Shown here in pieces: positions 34,572-46,420 of a DNA stretch of 64,000 bases (within the stretch, counting starts at the first letter, position 1; every line of letters begins with the position of its first letter). Under the pieces are notes generated by a model that ran no database searches, had not been told where the DNA came from, and saw only the letters and a list, made by a program, of their open reading frames with translations. Source of the stretch: Bemisia tabaci (lineage: Eukaryota; Arthropoda; Insecta; Hemiptera; Aleyrodidae); contig NC_092794.1 of assembly GCF_918797505.1 (NCBI RefSeq), positions 29,270,218 to 29,334,217 on the forward strand, written 5' to 3'. The translations under genes were made by a program, and so were the position numbers.

Positions 34572-35093
34572 ACAAGGCCGTGTTTATACGCACCTTTTGT
34601 CCTAAGAATTCGGAAGTAGGAGATACGAGATATCGACGTTGAAGAATGAAATACTGTGCTGTGTTAATTAACACGCGTGCGAGTTCGGCGACTGCGCGGC
34701 TGGAATTGCGGGGCAAGAGGGGAAACTACAGCGCCTGCGTCTGATGCGCTGCATGCCGGCGGCCGGCTCAACCAACATACAAGTCGGTTTTTTGAACCCT
34801 GCTCAGGCTATCAATTATCCGCCACCCCCAGTCGGCTCAGATCATGAAACACAAGCCTGAATTTCTAAATCAATCACCGAGTGAAAGAAATAAGGTCGGT
34901 CTGGTTACAAAAAAATTCGCAGTTGGTTTTTATTTAGGTCAGTTTCGGTTCCTTTAACAAGTCGATTGTGTTGACAGTGTTAAAATTACAGAGAAAGGGT
35001 TGATGAATCCAAGGTTTTGTATGCGTTGAACGTGGAGAAATTTATCCATAGAAACACAGTAAACTTGGAGGATCCACATTTTTTACTGTGCAC
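34568..35093. other. No gene recognised
   Basis: Mixed sequence with a GC-richer patch at 34,670-34,770. No ORF of note. Confidence 0.4.
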
Positions 35094-36302
35094 AGGGTTA
35101 TGCAAAAGTCACTGACCACCCCTGTAACTTTTTTCCAACTTGAGACAGAAGTTTGAATTTTGGCGATGGTCCCCCCCTACGGGGGGCGGGGGCTAACTTT
35201 TTTTTCAAATGGCAACCCCCTTTTGTGATACCTCATTCGAAAGATAATAAAAAAAAAAATTTTTTGGCGCAAGCCGCAGGTCATGATGTTGATTTTTGAC
35301 AAAATGGCGGCCGGTCAAAGTTCAAAATGGCCGAAATCTGACGTCTTCGTTGTTTATAGACGGATTGGCGTTAAACTTGGAATCCTGGGGTTTACCGAGA
35401 CGAGAAAAACGATTCTGGCATTGGTTTTCCAGAAAAGTCGGTCCTTTTTAGGGATATTTGGGCTGCTTATCGTTGGATTTGCATGAAATTTGGTATCCAG
35501 CGGTATTTCGGCACGAGAAGAACGAATCTTTCATTGGATATCTGAAATTCCGACGAATTTCAAAATGGCAGGAACTCGGTTTTACGGCTGCTTACCGATG
35601 GATTTGCATGAAATTCGATATCCTATTCGACACCTTTTAAGTTTCCGACAGTATGTCGATCATTCCACCTGACAAAGGCACGACAAAGCAGCGATAAGAC
35701 ATATCCGACCAATCACGCTTCGCCTTTTAACCTATGTCATCTATGTCGTCCCGACAAACAATAAATTTCAACAATCAGGTGGTTTTTTGCTCGAAAAAAA
35801 GGAATCTTTCATTAGATTCTTGAAATACTAAATAATCGATATCGAATTTCATGCAAATCCATCTGTAAACAGCCGTAAAACTGAGTTCCCGCCATTTTGA
35901 AATTTGTCAGAATTTCAGATATCCAATGAAACATTCGTTCTCCTCGTGCCGAAATACCCCCGGATACCATGTTTCATGCAAATCCAACGATAAGCAGAAT
36001 ATATATCCTTCAAAAAGAACCGACCTATCTGAAAAACCAATGCCAGAATCGTTTTTCTCGTCTCGTAAAACCCTATTATTCCAAGTTTTACGCCAATCCG
36101 TCAATAAACAACGAAGATGTCAGATTTCCTCCATTTTGAACTTTGATCGGCCGCCATTTTGTCAAAAATCAACATCTTGACCCACGGTTTGCGCCAAAAA
36201 TTTTCTTTTTTTATTATCTTTCAAATGAGGTATAACAAAAGGGGGTTGCCATTTGAAAAAAAAAAGTTAGCCCCCGCCCACCAAAAACTTGGGGGGGGGG
36301 GG
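35094..36302. repeat. Fold-back element related to the 22.3-23.7 kb MITE (right end lost)
   Basis: Left-arm words (CAAAATGGCGGCCGGTCAAA, ACGAGAAAAACGATTCTGGC) recur inverted at 36,030-36,290. Units resemble the ~148-bp units of the 22.3 kb element. A terminal-like CAGGGTTATGCAAAAGTC lies near 35,094, but the right terminus is missing because the sequence runs straight into the next inverted repeat at 36,303. Its loop (35,645-35,785) holds a single arm of the 49.1 kb MITE. Confidence 0.7.
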
Positions 36303-37167
36303 ATAACCCTACCTATCCTGTTTTATTCTTATCTTTACGGTTACACACTGATTATTCTCTTTTTCTCAAACTTCCTCCATTTAACTCAATTAATATCAAT
36401 GTCGTTCCCCATCCCGTTTTATCCATGTCTATCATATTTTATATCGAACTTTATATCGAAGATCGATAGACAGTACCCTGTTTTATCACTATCTATCCTG
36501 TTTAATTCCTATCTACCCCGTTTCACACTGATTATTCCCCTTTTCTTAAAATTCCTACCTTTTATCCCGGTGAATATCAATAAATTCCGTCTTATCCCTG
36601 TCTATCCTGCTTTATATCGAACGATATATCGAAGATCTATATACAATACAATATTTTATCCCTACGAATGAAACCCCAAAATATGATGGTAGGGGTGCAA
36701 GGCATGCCATAGGAAAAAAAATATAAATAAAATTAGTGGGGGGGGGGGGCTACGGGAGTTAGAAAAATGAGCTGGGAGGGGTTGGGTAGAATAAATGCTG
36801 GCAAAAAAATTAGAACTAACCTGGCAATGAAAGAAAAAAAAAAAAAAAAAAAAAGGAAGTGTACAATCCGTTGGCCGAGAAATGGAAATAAAACATCAGC
36901 TGATAGCAAACAAAGGTTACCAAGGAAACCAAGGAATGGAACTTTCATAAAAAAAAAAAAACAGTTTAGTGGAAAACAGCGTAAGTAGGGCACTTACGTT
37001 AATTACCGTTTATATGTAAACGGTAAATGCGATTTAACCGAAAATCTATACAGTTCTTCATCAGATCAAAATGGACAAAATTACGAAATTTGAGACAGCT
37101 AACGTAAATCTAACGATAGTTATCGTGAACGAAAGAATTGCTGACATAGATCCGGTAACTATTATAG

Positions 37168-37260
37168 GTGGGATGGGATGGGATGGAATGGGATGGGATG
37201 GGATGGGAAATGGGAAACTATTATAGGTGGGATGGGATGGGATGGGATGGGATGGGATAG
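37168..37260. repeat. (GGGAT)n microsatellite
   Basis: Two runs of GGGATGGGAT separated by about 20 bp. A short complementary run marks the inner edge of the opposite arm at 39,427. Confidence 0.9.
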
Positions 37261-37273
37261 GAAGTGGGATCTG

Positions 37274-37953
37274 AGCTTGATAAAGCTGATAAGCTGAGAC
37301 TTATCGTTGAACTAAAACTAAGAATAGCAAGAGGAGAGAATAAACTAACTGTAGAAAGCGAAATTAGAGACAAATGGCGAGAAATTTGGGAAAAAGAAAC
37401 TGGAAACAAATGAATAAAAACAGTACTAAATGATTTAGATGCCTGGCTGGATAGAACTCACGGCTACCCTGATTTCTATCTGACTCAGTATGTCCGGACA
37501 TGGTGCATACGGAAGCTATTTGGATAAAAGACATCTCACGGATTCTCCTCTGTGCTCCTGCGGAGAGTTAGATACTCCTGAACACACATTTTTTGCTTGT
37601 AAATTAAACGAAAAAGATAGGGAGAAATTAGAAAAGGAAATCAATCATCAAATATGTGCAAATAACTTATTACAAATTATGTTAGAGAATAGGAAATACT
37701 GGAATTCAGGATACAATTACATAAGAATAAAATGTACAATGATAAGATAAACAATATTGTATCAAAGCCACCCCCTCACCCACACCCCGACGTAATGCTA
37801 ACAGGCGGTTCCGGGGTCTCGATATTATAGATATAGACTAAGACTAGACAATTAGGATAAAATATAAAATTAAGATTCTTCAAGTGTATGAATGTATCTT
37901 TGAACTATAATAAAGAACTTCTAAAAAAAAAAAAAAAAAAAAAGCTTGATAAA
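37274..37953 (+). mobile_element. 5'-truncated non-LTR retrotransposon with 11-bp target-site duplication
   Basis: The body (37,285-37,942) ends with AATAAA (about 37,908) and a poly(A) of about 20. It is bracketed by the direct repeat AGCTTGATAAA (37,274-37,284 and 37,943-37,953), the signature of target-primed insertion. Coding relics show a frameshift: KLRLIVELKLRIARGENKLT first, then SGHGAYGSYL, CSCGELDTPEHTFFAC and a tail ending at TAA 37,748-37,750. The pattern Gly-x-(F/Y)-x-x-Tyr-Leu ... Cys-x-Cys-Gly ... Glu-His-x-x-x-x-Cys is the zinc-binding tail of R1/Jockey/I-group LINEs. Dead copy. Confidence 0.8.
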
Positions 37954-39426
37954 ATTGAAAAGTGTGTTATTGAAACTATTACATGGAGGAGTGTGTAACG
38001 AATGTTTTATACGATGACATTCAACCGCCAACTTTTTGGGCGTAACTATTCTTACTTACTCAGTGGATCTTATTAAATGAACAAAAAATTGAAGACGCCG
38101 TTTGACTCTCGTAAAACTTGTGATGCTTATAACCACGATACTGTTGCTTAAGAATGCATTATCTACATTTCTATCGTCCTTAGGATCCGCTCTAGATTTA
38201 TGGACCAACCTTGGTGTAATCAGTTCAAACTAAAAGTACATGGTTCTAAAATTATTGATATTTAATATCAAAAGTTCTCCACCGTATATTTTTACCGCGT
38301 GCGCGGATAACGAGGTATCTTGATGATGTAAGTAGTATAGTGACTTGATATTGGTCAAATCCACGGCTGAAATAACTTTCAAAGTTGAGATTCTTAATTA
38401 AGTTCTACACGAGTGATTGGATAAAGGACAAAGATTCAATACCTTTCATAATGAGGTCATTCCCTTGCATAAAAAACTTCACTAAAGTAGTTGACGGCTA
38501 CATAAAAGGGGGAAAATGAAAGATAAGAAAAAGAATAAAAACTCACAAAGGTTCTACAGGTATATCCATGGAGAATACAAGAGGGATGCCAGGGATTACA
38601 GCGTAGAAAGTGCGAAATGATCGTGTGCATGCGTTTTTATGCATGTCTGTGAGTCGGCTCTTGGTGCGCTCTGCAATTCCGTTTCATGTCGGCAGTTATT
38701 AGCATGTTTGGATTAACAGAATAATGCGCTCTTCACCTTGCCTCAGTTAAAAACCGCGTAATTCCAGAGAATTTCCGTTGGAGCTACGTGGATCTCGCCA
38801 AGCACGATCGTTCCGGCGCGCAAAGATGTGAAACAGAATAATTTATACCTCTCTTCGCACAGATAGCCATGCCGCATGTCGCGGCAAACCCCCTCAGTTT
38901 CCGTCTCCTGTCCTAAGGAAGATAGCAGATGAATGAGTTTCCAGACATTGCCAAATTTCCTTGTATCACGTACTATTTTTCAGGGAAATTTGTGGGTGTT
39001 TCTCCCTCGATTTATTTACTAGCATTTTCTCCATTATTTAATGCAGAGGACCTAATAATTTCAAAAAAAAATATTCATAACATTCTTAAGAAATACATGA
39101 TTTATAAAGAAGAATGTTACATACGTAACAAATTTTCCAGGAAATTTTTGGTGAAGCATTATTTGAGTTTCAAACGTTCCTTTCTACTTCATTTCATCCA
39201 CCCACTTATTGTTTATTTATCAAAGAGTTCAGCAATTTTTTTTGCTGGAATATGACTCGTGCTCATTGTAAGACTCCTATTCAAGCACCGGGAATCACTC
39301 TGGTCGAAATTATTTAATTCCGGTGAAACAAAGTGCGGCTCTCTTCAAGAAAGTTTTTCAATGGAGTTTCATGAATGTTAGCTAGGAACCACTGCTTTTT
39401 ATTCACAGAAAATTGCAAATGAATTA
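37954..39426. other. Spacer of the large inverted repeat; partial MITE-like copy
   Basis: No gene recognised. 38,915-39,150 begins TAAGGAAGATAGCAGATGAA with CCAGACATTGCCAAATTTCC, a divergent partial copy of the MITE at 41,896-42,113. The 108-codon ORF at 38,929-39,255 is a by-product of that repeat. Confidence 0.45.
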
Positions 39427-40429
39427 TCCCATCCCATCCCACCTATAATAGTTACCGGATCTATGTCAGCAATTCTTTCGTTCACGATAACTATCGTTAG
39501 ATTTACGTTAGCTGTCTCAAATTTCGTAATTTTGTCCATTTTGATCTGATGAAGAACTGTATAGATTTTCGGTTAAATCGCATTTACCGTTTACTTATAA
39601 ACGGTAATTAACGTAAGTGCCCTACTTACGCTGTTTTCCACTAAACTGTTTTTTTTTTATGAAAGTTCCATTCCTTGGTTTCCTTGGTAACCTTTGTTTG
39701 CTATCAGCTGATGTTTTATTTCCATTTCTCGGCCAACGGATTGTATACTTCCTTTTTTTTTTTTTTTTTCTTTCATTGCCAGGTTAGTTCTAATTTTTTT
39801 GCCAGCATTTATTCTACCCAACCCCTCCCAGCTCATTTTTCTAACTCCCGTAGCCCCCCCCCCCCCACTAATTTTATTTATATTTTTTTTCCTATGGCAT
39901 GCCTTGCACCCCTACCATCATATTTTGGTGTTTCATTCGTAGGGATAAAATATTGTATTGTATATAGATCTTCGATATATCGTTCGATATAAAGCAGGAT
40001 AGACAGGGATAAGACGGAATTTATTGATATTCACCGGGATAAAAGGTAGGAATTTTAAGAAAAGGGGAATAATCAGTGTGAAACGGGGTAGATAGGAATT
40101 AAACAGGATAGATAGTGATAAAACAGGGTACTGTCTATCGATCTTCGATATAAAGTTCGATATAAAATATGATAGACATGGATAAAACGGGATGGGGAAC
40201 GACATTGATATTAATTGAGTTAAATGGAGGAAGTTTGAGAAAAGGAGAATAATCAGTGTGTAACCGTAGAGATAAGGATAAAACAGGATAGGTAGGGTTA
40301 TCCCACCCTTCGATACATCGATCTTTGATAAAGTGTCCGATATGAAACAGGATGGGAAAGTGGCATAATGAATTTGAAACGGGATAGATAGAATAAATCA
40401 GGATAGATATGGGTAATATTGGATACTAG

Positions 40430-40540
40430 CCGCTGTGGCTCGCTTCGCTCGCCTCGCGTCTAGCCGGGGGCTCCGCCCCCTGGACCCCCGGTCACTCGCT
40501 TCGCGAGTGACTTACGGCTCGCAAGCGAGCCGTATTCCGT
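40430..40540. repeat. GC-rich island of four short perfect hairpins
   Basis: In an AT-rich setting this stretch packs consecutive palindromes: GGCTCGCTTCGCTCGCC, GGGGGCTCCGCCCCC, GTCACTCGCTTCGCGAGTGA and GGCTCGCAAGCGAGCC. Such clustered hairpins are typical of transposon termini or replication/termination structures. No flanking element could be delimited. Confidence 0.6.
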
Positions 40541-41895
40541 GCCGTAAATGCAAAAAGATGATAAAGTAATGTAATCCAATAAGAACTCTTCTGAATACAT
40601 GAATACGAGAGGCATTCCTTCCTAAATTAGTTTACCTGTTTTCAGTTCCGTAATGATCTTCCTTGTAAATTTTCAAAAGAAAAACGAAATTACGCGAAAT
40701 TGCCAAGAAGCATTATGGATAGTTTTCCTGTAAGGGATTTTTCTTCGGGGGGGGGGGGGGGGCATTAACTGTGAGTTAAATAAGGCGAAGTCCCTCCGGA
40801 ATATGACAATGTAAGCCCTGCGCACTTGGTATTGGCCAGGAGGAGTAGCTCACTGGCGTCCTCCAGGACTCCAGCCAACACCACGCCAAAGCTACAGACT
40901 TAAACAATCATACGTCGGGTGGCGCCAGTAGTAGAGAAATTTAGGACTTAAGAAAAGAGACAATTTCGAATGTTACATGAAAAAAAGCATCTCATGCATT
41001 TGGCCATCATATAAATGGATGTATTTTCAAATGAATTTCGCGCAAAAGTATGAACGAACGGGTACAAAACGTATTACCTTATAAAAGAAGGATTTTCGGT
41101 TACTCGGCACTGACCGGCAAAATACATGTAAATTTGGAGTTACTCCTCCTAGTCGTTAGCTACTCACTCAAGGAACATTCTGCGTAAAAAATTCGAGTGA
41201 ATTGTTTGAATGTGTAAATTATTAGACTCATTAATTAGTATACGCACTAAAAAGAGACAAACTTCATGCACAGGACGCAACAATCTCGCACATTTGCACC
41301 CAGAAAATATGAGTAGAAATTGTGTAGAACGTTTCTGGCGAAAACAGGTGTACAATAGCCTCGCACTGGGTTGGACACTAAAAAACCGAGGATATTCCGT
41401 AAAAAAAGAAAGGAAAGAAAGTATGAGTAGAAATTGCTAAATATCCATTCATCGACTGGCGCGGCCGCAAAAGAACGTATCTCGCGAATACAGAGGCAAA
41501 ATAGTATCACTCAATATCGGACACTCACAAATCGGAACTGTTCCGTGAAAAAAGAAAGAAAAATTGAGCAGATATTGTTAAGTACCCATTGATCAACTAA
41601 CATAACCGTAAAAGAACGTATCCGACGAAAGCAGATGAGCGATGGGCAACCTCTCAAAAAGTCGCGAGATTTCGAAATCTAATCAGTGTTGCTCTCGAGA
41701 TGCAGGATGCAGCTAAGTTGGCAGCGTACACGAATAGACTGATTTTCGGAGCAACTCAGAGGAAGCAATTCAAAGGAAGCAATTCAGTCCTGAAAACATT
41801 TTGTTTCCTGTTTTTTCCCACGGTTTTCCTTTGCTCTTCGATAAAGGTAGCTGATGTAGGGGTAACGGGAGGGCAAACATAATTCTGCATTGGTA
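40541..41895. other. No gene recognised; divergent tandem pair
   Basis: 41,379-41,494 and 41,524-41,640 are divergent copies about 145 bp apart, sharing AAAAGAACGTATC and TTCCGTAAAAAAAGAAAG-like words. A poly(G) run lies at 40,748-40,762. ORFs here are short and unrecognised. Confidence 0.45.
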
Positions 41896-42113
41896 AGGAA
41901 GAACACCGTATGAGTCTTCAGACGTTGCCAAATTTCCCCTGGAAAACCACTAAATTTCAGGAAAATTTTTGAAAATTTTGGATACTTTTGTTTTTAATTT
42001 GATCTAAAACGTCTGAATATTTCATGGGGAAAATATTCATAATTTTCCTCAAAAATAAACATTTTATCAAAGAAAATTTGGCAACTCCCGAATGTTCATA
42101 TGTCGTTCTTCCT
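41896..42113. mobile_element. Short MITE with AGGAAGAAC termini, TA target duplication
   Basis: 218 bp, with about 38-bp imperfect inverted ends: AGGAAGAACACCGTATGAGT ... GTTGCCAAATTT on the left and the complement of AGGAAGAACGACATATGAAC ... GTTGCCAAATTT on the right. TA flanks both sides (41,894-41,895 and 42,114-42,115). A partial relative begins at 38,915. Confidence 0.75.
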
Positions 42114-42984
42114 TAGCACGGCAGAATTGCAAACACTACGCTTTAACCATTTTCGGTTTTCTTCAAAGTATTCGGACATAACTCCAATAAAAATACAATG
42201 AGAGGATTAGCGCGAGGTTTGGATGTCGCTCCCTGGTCGGAAAATCATGTTTTGACTCGTCTGCCGACAAAATCTCGTCAAAGCGTTCAAGAACAGCTGG
42301 GCCTGGACAGTCAGGAGACCAGGCGGCAGCAATAGATCTCAATTCGTCATCCTTTTTTCCCTTCCTGCTCGGCCTAGTGGAGCTCCAAAAAAATTGATGA
42401 AATTTCTCTCATCGGGTTCGATTTCAACTTTCTCAGTAAATTTACGCTCTGCTAAAAAAGTATATTACAATGAACTAAATTTCGTCGTGATATGTTGATA
42501 AGTAACGGAAATATCGTTCAGCAAGTTATAAATGCAGCAGTTGTGGTATCGATCTTAGTGTACCGTAGAATCATGTATTTTCATTAGTTTGACCACCATT
42601 CTGCTCAAAATTTCACCGCGAATCGAAAAATATACACTGTAAAAACAATTTCCGAATGATAGAAAAAATTGCATTTTTATTGTCTTTAAATTTTGAGGGT
42701 CAGATTTTGTTTGGCATATGAGACAATAGGGCTGCGATCCCGTAGCGAGCAGTCTCGGGCTCGAGGGTTGTTAGACAAAAGGACGGGAAAACCCATGTCA
42801 TCGCACCGCTTCGACAGTTTTATGGAACCACGTATCTGGGGCGGCTTCCTTTTATTCAGACAGAGCAGTGCTGAGACTGAGTCCGAGTTTGACCTTCGGC
42901 GTTGGGTGAAGGCTGTGTAGTAGTAATATGGAGAGGGGTCTATTTGCATCTCTCAGCGGTTTACACAGATATGGCTGAAAAATT
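42114..42984. other. No gene recognised
   Basis: Overlapping antiparallel ORFs of 75-87 codons near 42,690-42,950 show no recognisable domain. Confidence 0.4.
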
Positions 42985-43480
42985 GGAAATTCTCATAGTT
43001 TTGCGAGCATCTAGGAGCTAGAAGCTTTCAATCGACCCAAAAATCGTAAAAATCGCCCCGGTAGATCTCTCAAAATAGGCGTTACAACAGGAACATAACC
43101 AATTCCCGGGAACTTAAGGCCGGAGGGGGGTGGATTTGGCTTTAAGAGCGTCTCAGGAAGAAGAGTCTGAAAAATTTGGAAGTCTGACAATTTTGCGAGC
43201 ATCTAGAAGCTAGGAGCTTGCGGTCGACCCAAAAATCGTAAAAATCGCCCCGGTAGATCTCTCAAATTAGGCGTTACAACGGAAACATACCGCAACTCTC
43301 GGAAACTTAAGGTCGGAGGGGGGTGGATTTGGCTTTAAAAGCGTCTTAAGCGAAAGAGGCTGAAAAATTTGGAAGTCTGAAAATTTTGCGGACATCGGGA
43401 CGTCAAGGGCTTTAACCAGAGTCAAGCATCGTCGAAATCGGTTCGGTAGAACTCCAGAAATAAGCGTTACAGTGAAACCC
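42985..43480 (+). repeat. Tandem repeat of about 192 bp, two and a half units
   Basis: TTGCGAGCATCTA recurs at 43,001 and 43,193, and as TTGCGGACATC at 43,386. Shared words include CGTAAAAATCGCCCCGGTAG and GGAGGGGGGTGGATTTGGCT. The third unit is the most divergent and runs into a TATATAGATAGATAGGG tail. Such a tail can mark the 3' end of a mobile element, but none could be assigned. Confidence 0.75.
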
Positions 43481-43544
43481 CCAACGATTTTATTTATATA
43501 GATAGATAGGGATAAAACGGGATGTATTGATATTAACCGGGATA

Positions 43545-43965
43545 AAAGGAATGTTTATCGTGTTTGAAGATTTTGCTGTGTTTGTGGTGTTTGATGTATT
43601 TGTTGTGTTTGTAGTGTTCGTCGTGCTTAATATGTTTGCTGTGTTTGTTGTGTTTGATGTGTTTAATGCGTTTATTGTGTTTGATGCATTTGTTGTGTTT
43701 GATGTTTTTGTTGTGGTTGACGTTTTTGTTGTGTTCGATGTTTCATGTGATTTGTTTTGTTTGATGTGCTGGATGAGTTTGCTGTATTTGTTGTGCTTGA
43801 TGTGTTTGATGTGTTTGTTGTGTTTGATGTACCTGTGGTGTTTAATGCGTTTGTCAAGTTTGATGTGTTTGTCGCATTTGATGAGTTTGCTATATATGTC
43901 GTGTTTGATGCGCCTGTTGTATTTAATGCGTTTGTTGTGTTTGATGTTTTCGTTTTGTTTCTACT
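43545..43965. repeat. Minisatellite of TGTGTTTGATGTGTTTGTTG type
   Basis: About 420 bp of degenerate 9- to 15-bp units that stay open in more than one frame on both strands, giving VVFDVFVVF-like or SNTTNTSNTT-like peptides. The low-complexity repeat explains these ORFs; they are not genes. Confidence 0.85.
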
Positions 43966-43997
43966 CAACTCACCTATATTCTATCTTCAAGTATACA

Positions 43998-45215
43998 GGG
44001 CGTCCCAAAAGTCCCTTCCACCCCTTCTAAAATTTTACCTAATTATTATTTTGAAATAAAACTTTGGGAATGTTCAAAGATCAATGTAAGCTACTTTCAG
44101 GGCCCCCAAACTTTTTGCCCCCCCCCACTGTTTTTATGAAAGTTCCATTCCTCGGTTTCATTGGTAACCTTTGTTTGCTATCAGCTGATGTTTCATTTCC
44201 ATTTCTCGGCCAACGGATTGTATACTTCCTTTTTTTTCTTTTTTTTTTTTTCTTTCATTGCCAGGTTAGTTCTAATTTTTTTGCCAGCATTTATTCTACC
44301 CCTCCCCTCCTAGCTCATTTTTCTAACTCCCGTAGCCCCCCCCCCCCCACTAATTTTATTTATATTTTTTTTTCCTATGGCATGCCTTGCACCCCTACCA
44401 TCATATTTTGGGGTTTCATTCGTAGGGATAAAATATTGTATTGTATATAGATCTTTGATATATCGTTCGATATAAAGCAGGATAGACAAGGATAAGACGG
44501 AATTTATTGATATTTACCGGGATAAAAGGTAAGAATTTTAAGAAAAGGGGAATAATCAGTGTGAAACGGGGTAGATAGGAATTAAACAGGATAGATAGTG
44601 ATAAAACAGGGTAATGCCTATCGATCTTCGATACATAGTTCGATATAAAATATGATAGACATGGATAAAATAAAAAGAATTAAAAAAGAAAACTTTTGGC
44701 ACAAACTGCAAGTCAAACTCTTGATTTTTGACAAACTGGCCGCCGGTCAAATTTCAAAATCTAAATCCCCGTTTTCGTCGATGGATTGGGATGAAACTTG
44801 GTTCTCATAGGTTTTTTGGAACGAGAAAAACGATTCTGGCTTTATTTTTCCGGAAAATGTTTGCCCTTTTCAAAATGACGGCGGTCAATATGGCGACCTT
44901 GAGCGGCAAGAGAATAAATTAGGCTGCTTATCGGTGTATTTGCATGAAACTTGGTATCAGGGGACACTTCAGCATGAAAAAGACGAATTTGTCATCAGAT
45001 TTTTTGTAATTCTGAATAATTTCAAAATGGCGAGGAAAATGGTGGAAACTTGGTATTACGGACGTTTACGGGTGGATTCGCCCGTGCCATTTTGAAAGTA
45101 TTTGACATTTTAGAAATGCATTGCTGAAGAGGCATGTTTTGTCGAACCAAAAACCAACAGGACCCAGAGTTTCATTCGCATCCAACCGTAAACGTCCGTA
45201 ATACCAAGTTTCTGC
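43998..45215. repeat. Nested repeats: 22/35-kb-type element split by a 36-40-kb-type arm
   Basis: 43,998-44,112 begins CAGGGCGTCCCAAAAGTCCC after TA and resembles the terminus of the 22.3 kb MITE. 44,125-44,660 is a copy of the 39.43-40.30 kb arm, in the same orientation. From about 44,680 the first family resumes (TTGATTTTTGACAAACTGGC, ACGAGAAAAACGATTCTGGC) until about 45,215. The order shows one repeat placed inside the other. Confidence 0.65.
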
Positions 45216-46420
45216 ATTTTCCAGATGCAAAAGGATTGATAAGCATAAAACTGCATTTATCCCGTTTAATCTAAGTTCATCCTAATTCAGTAACATTCAT
45301 CGTTGCCGGACAAAGAATTTGATTTTAAATTAATTGAATTTTAAATAAATTAAATGTGTCGAGTTTTATAAATTGAGATTAAAATAAAAAAAAAAAATCT
45401 AATCACACATTGGTAGGTTATAGGTTATGTTACATTTTTTTTGTCTACCGGATCAAGACCCCCTTCACGCTCTTAACCTCTGACCATAAATTGTGCTGAA
45501 CACTTAACAAGTGGATTGCCGATCTCTCCAATTAAAAAAAAAAAGAAAAAGAAGTGTTTCCCAAACAGGAAAAGATTACAGTAACGCCATTTCAGTTCAC
45601 CTTAAATTTCAAGGTAGGCAACACGAGTTTCTACGTGGTTGAATGGCGGTATTGTCGTCGTGAAATGACAGTTTGCCTCCAATGATTAGTGTAGGCAACA
45701 CAAGCTCTCACGGGGTCGAAGAGTGGTATCATCGTCCGTGCAATAGACGTTCTCTGTCTGCTAATTTGCTTTCATGTCATGTCGGGACCACGTTTGTCAG
45801 TAAAGTAGTTGCTCCTCTTAACTGTTATTCATTAAGCTGTTTTTTTACTTCCCGTCCGAGCACATGAACACTAAAAGAGAGAGATAAGGATGATGATTAT
45901 GATGCTGATGCTGATGATGACCATGAAGAAAAAGGAGAACAACGAATGGTGCAGAACAAGAAGAGTGAAAGAAAATAAGCTAGAATAAATTTAGAGAGAA
46001 GAAGAAGATAATGAAAGTGGGAGAAGCAAATGGACAGAAGAAATAAAAGGTAAAAAGAAGAAAGCAGTGAGAGGGAGATTGAAATAAAATAAGAACGTGG
46101 AAATAGTGGAATAGCTGTTTCATAGTGAAATTGCACGATTACTTGGAACGTTTTTAAAACATAGCATTTCACCAAACTGGAGAAGATAAAATAACGTCAT
46201 TTCATTTCGCCCTCAATTTCAGTGTAGGCAACAGGAGCTTCCGCGTGGTCGAATAGCGGTATCGTCGTGAAATGGCACGCTCGCTCAGGCAAAATAAGCT
46301 CCCATGTGGTCGAATAGTGACATCATCCCCGAAACAATATCGGCCTGATGGTCCCCGTAACTAAATTTTTGGTGAAGCATCTAGACCCCTGACTTCAGTC
46401 ACGGGCTTTCCGCTAGTTAG
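45216..46420. repeat. No gene; short dispersed 'GTAGGCAACACGAG' units and purine tract
   Basis: Degenerate units with GTAGGCAACACGAG ... GTCGAA(T)AG(T/C)GG occur at 45,612, 45,692, 46,204 and 46,284. A purine-rich (A/G) tract covers about 45,860-46,080 and explains the minus-strand Ser/Leu/Phe-rich ORF there. Confidence 0.5.

Larger units (their letters stand above)
36303..40304. repeat. Large inverted repeat: ~900-bp arms around a 2.2-kb spacer
   Basis: Left arm 36,303-37,200 and right arm 39,427-40,304 are inverted copies. A 90-codon stretch starting MSFPIPFYPCLSYFISNF translates identically from each arm. Arms contain degenerate GGATAGATAGGGATAAAACG words, poly(G)/poly(C) runs and a (GGGAT)n repeat at the inner edge. 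Outer ends are ATAACCCTACCTATCCTG and its complement. The spacer holds a LINE fragment. A third arm-like copy lies at 44,125-44,660. No transposase is seen. Confidence 0.75.

Noticed and set aside
34424..34716. Poly-Lys / poly-Phe ORFs
   Set aside because: Translation of a 58-base poly(A) tract.
36159..36671. 170-codon ORF and its 90-codon mirror at 39,933-40,205
   Set aside because: Both lie in arms of the same inverted repeat and consist of degenerate GGGATAAAACG-type words; composition is not protein-like.
43527..44059. Long ORFs with VFDVFVVFDVF-like and SNTTNTSN-like peptides
   Set aside because: They come from a minisatellite open in several frames on both strands; no start context or domain supports a protein.
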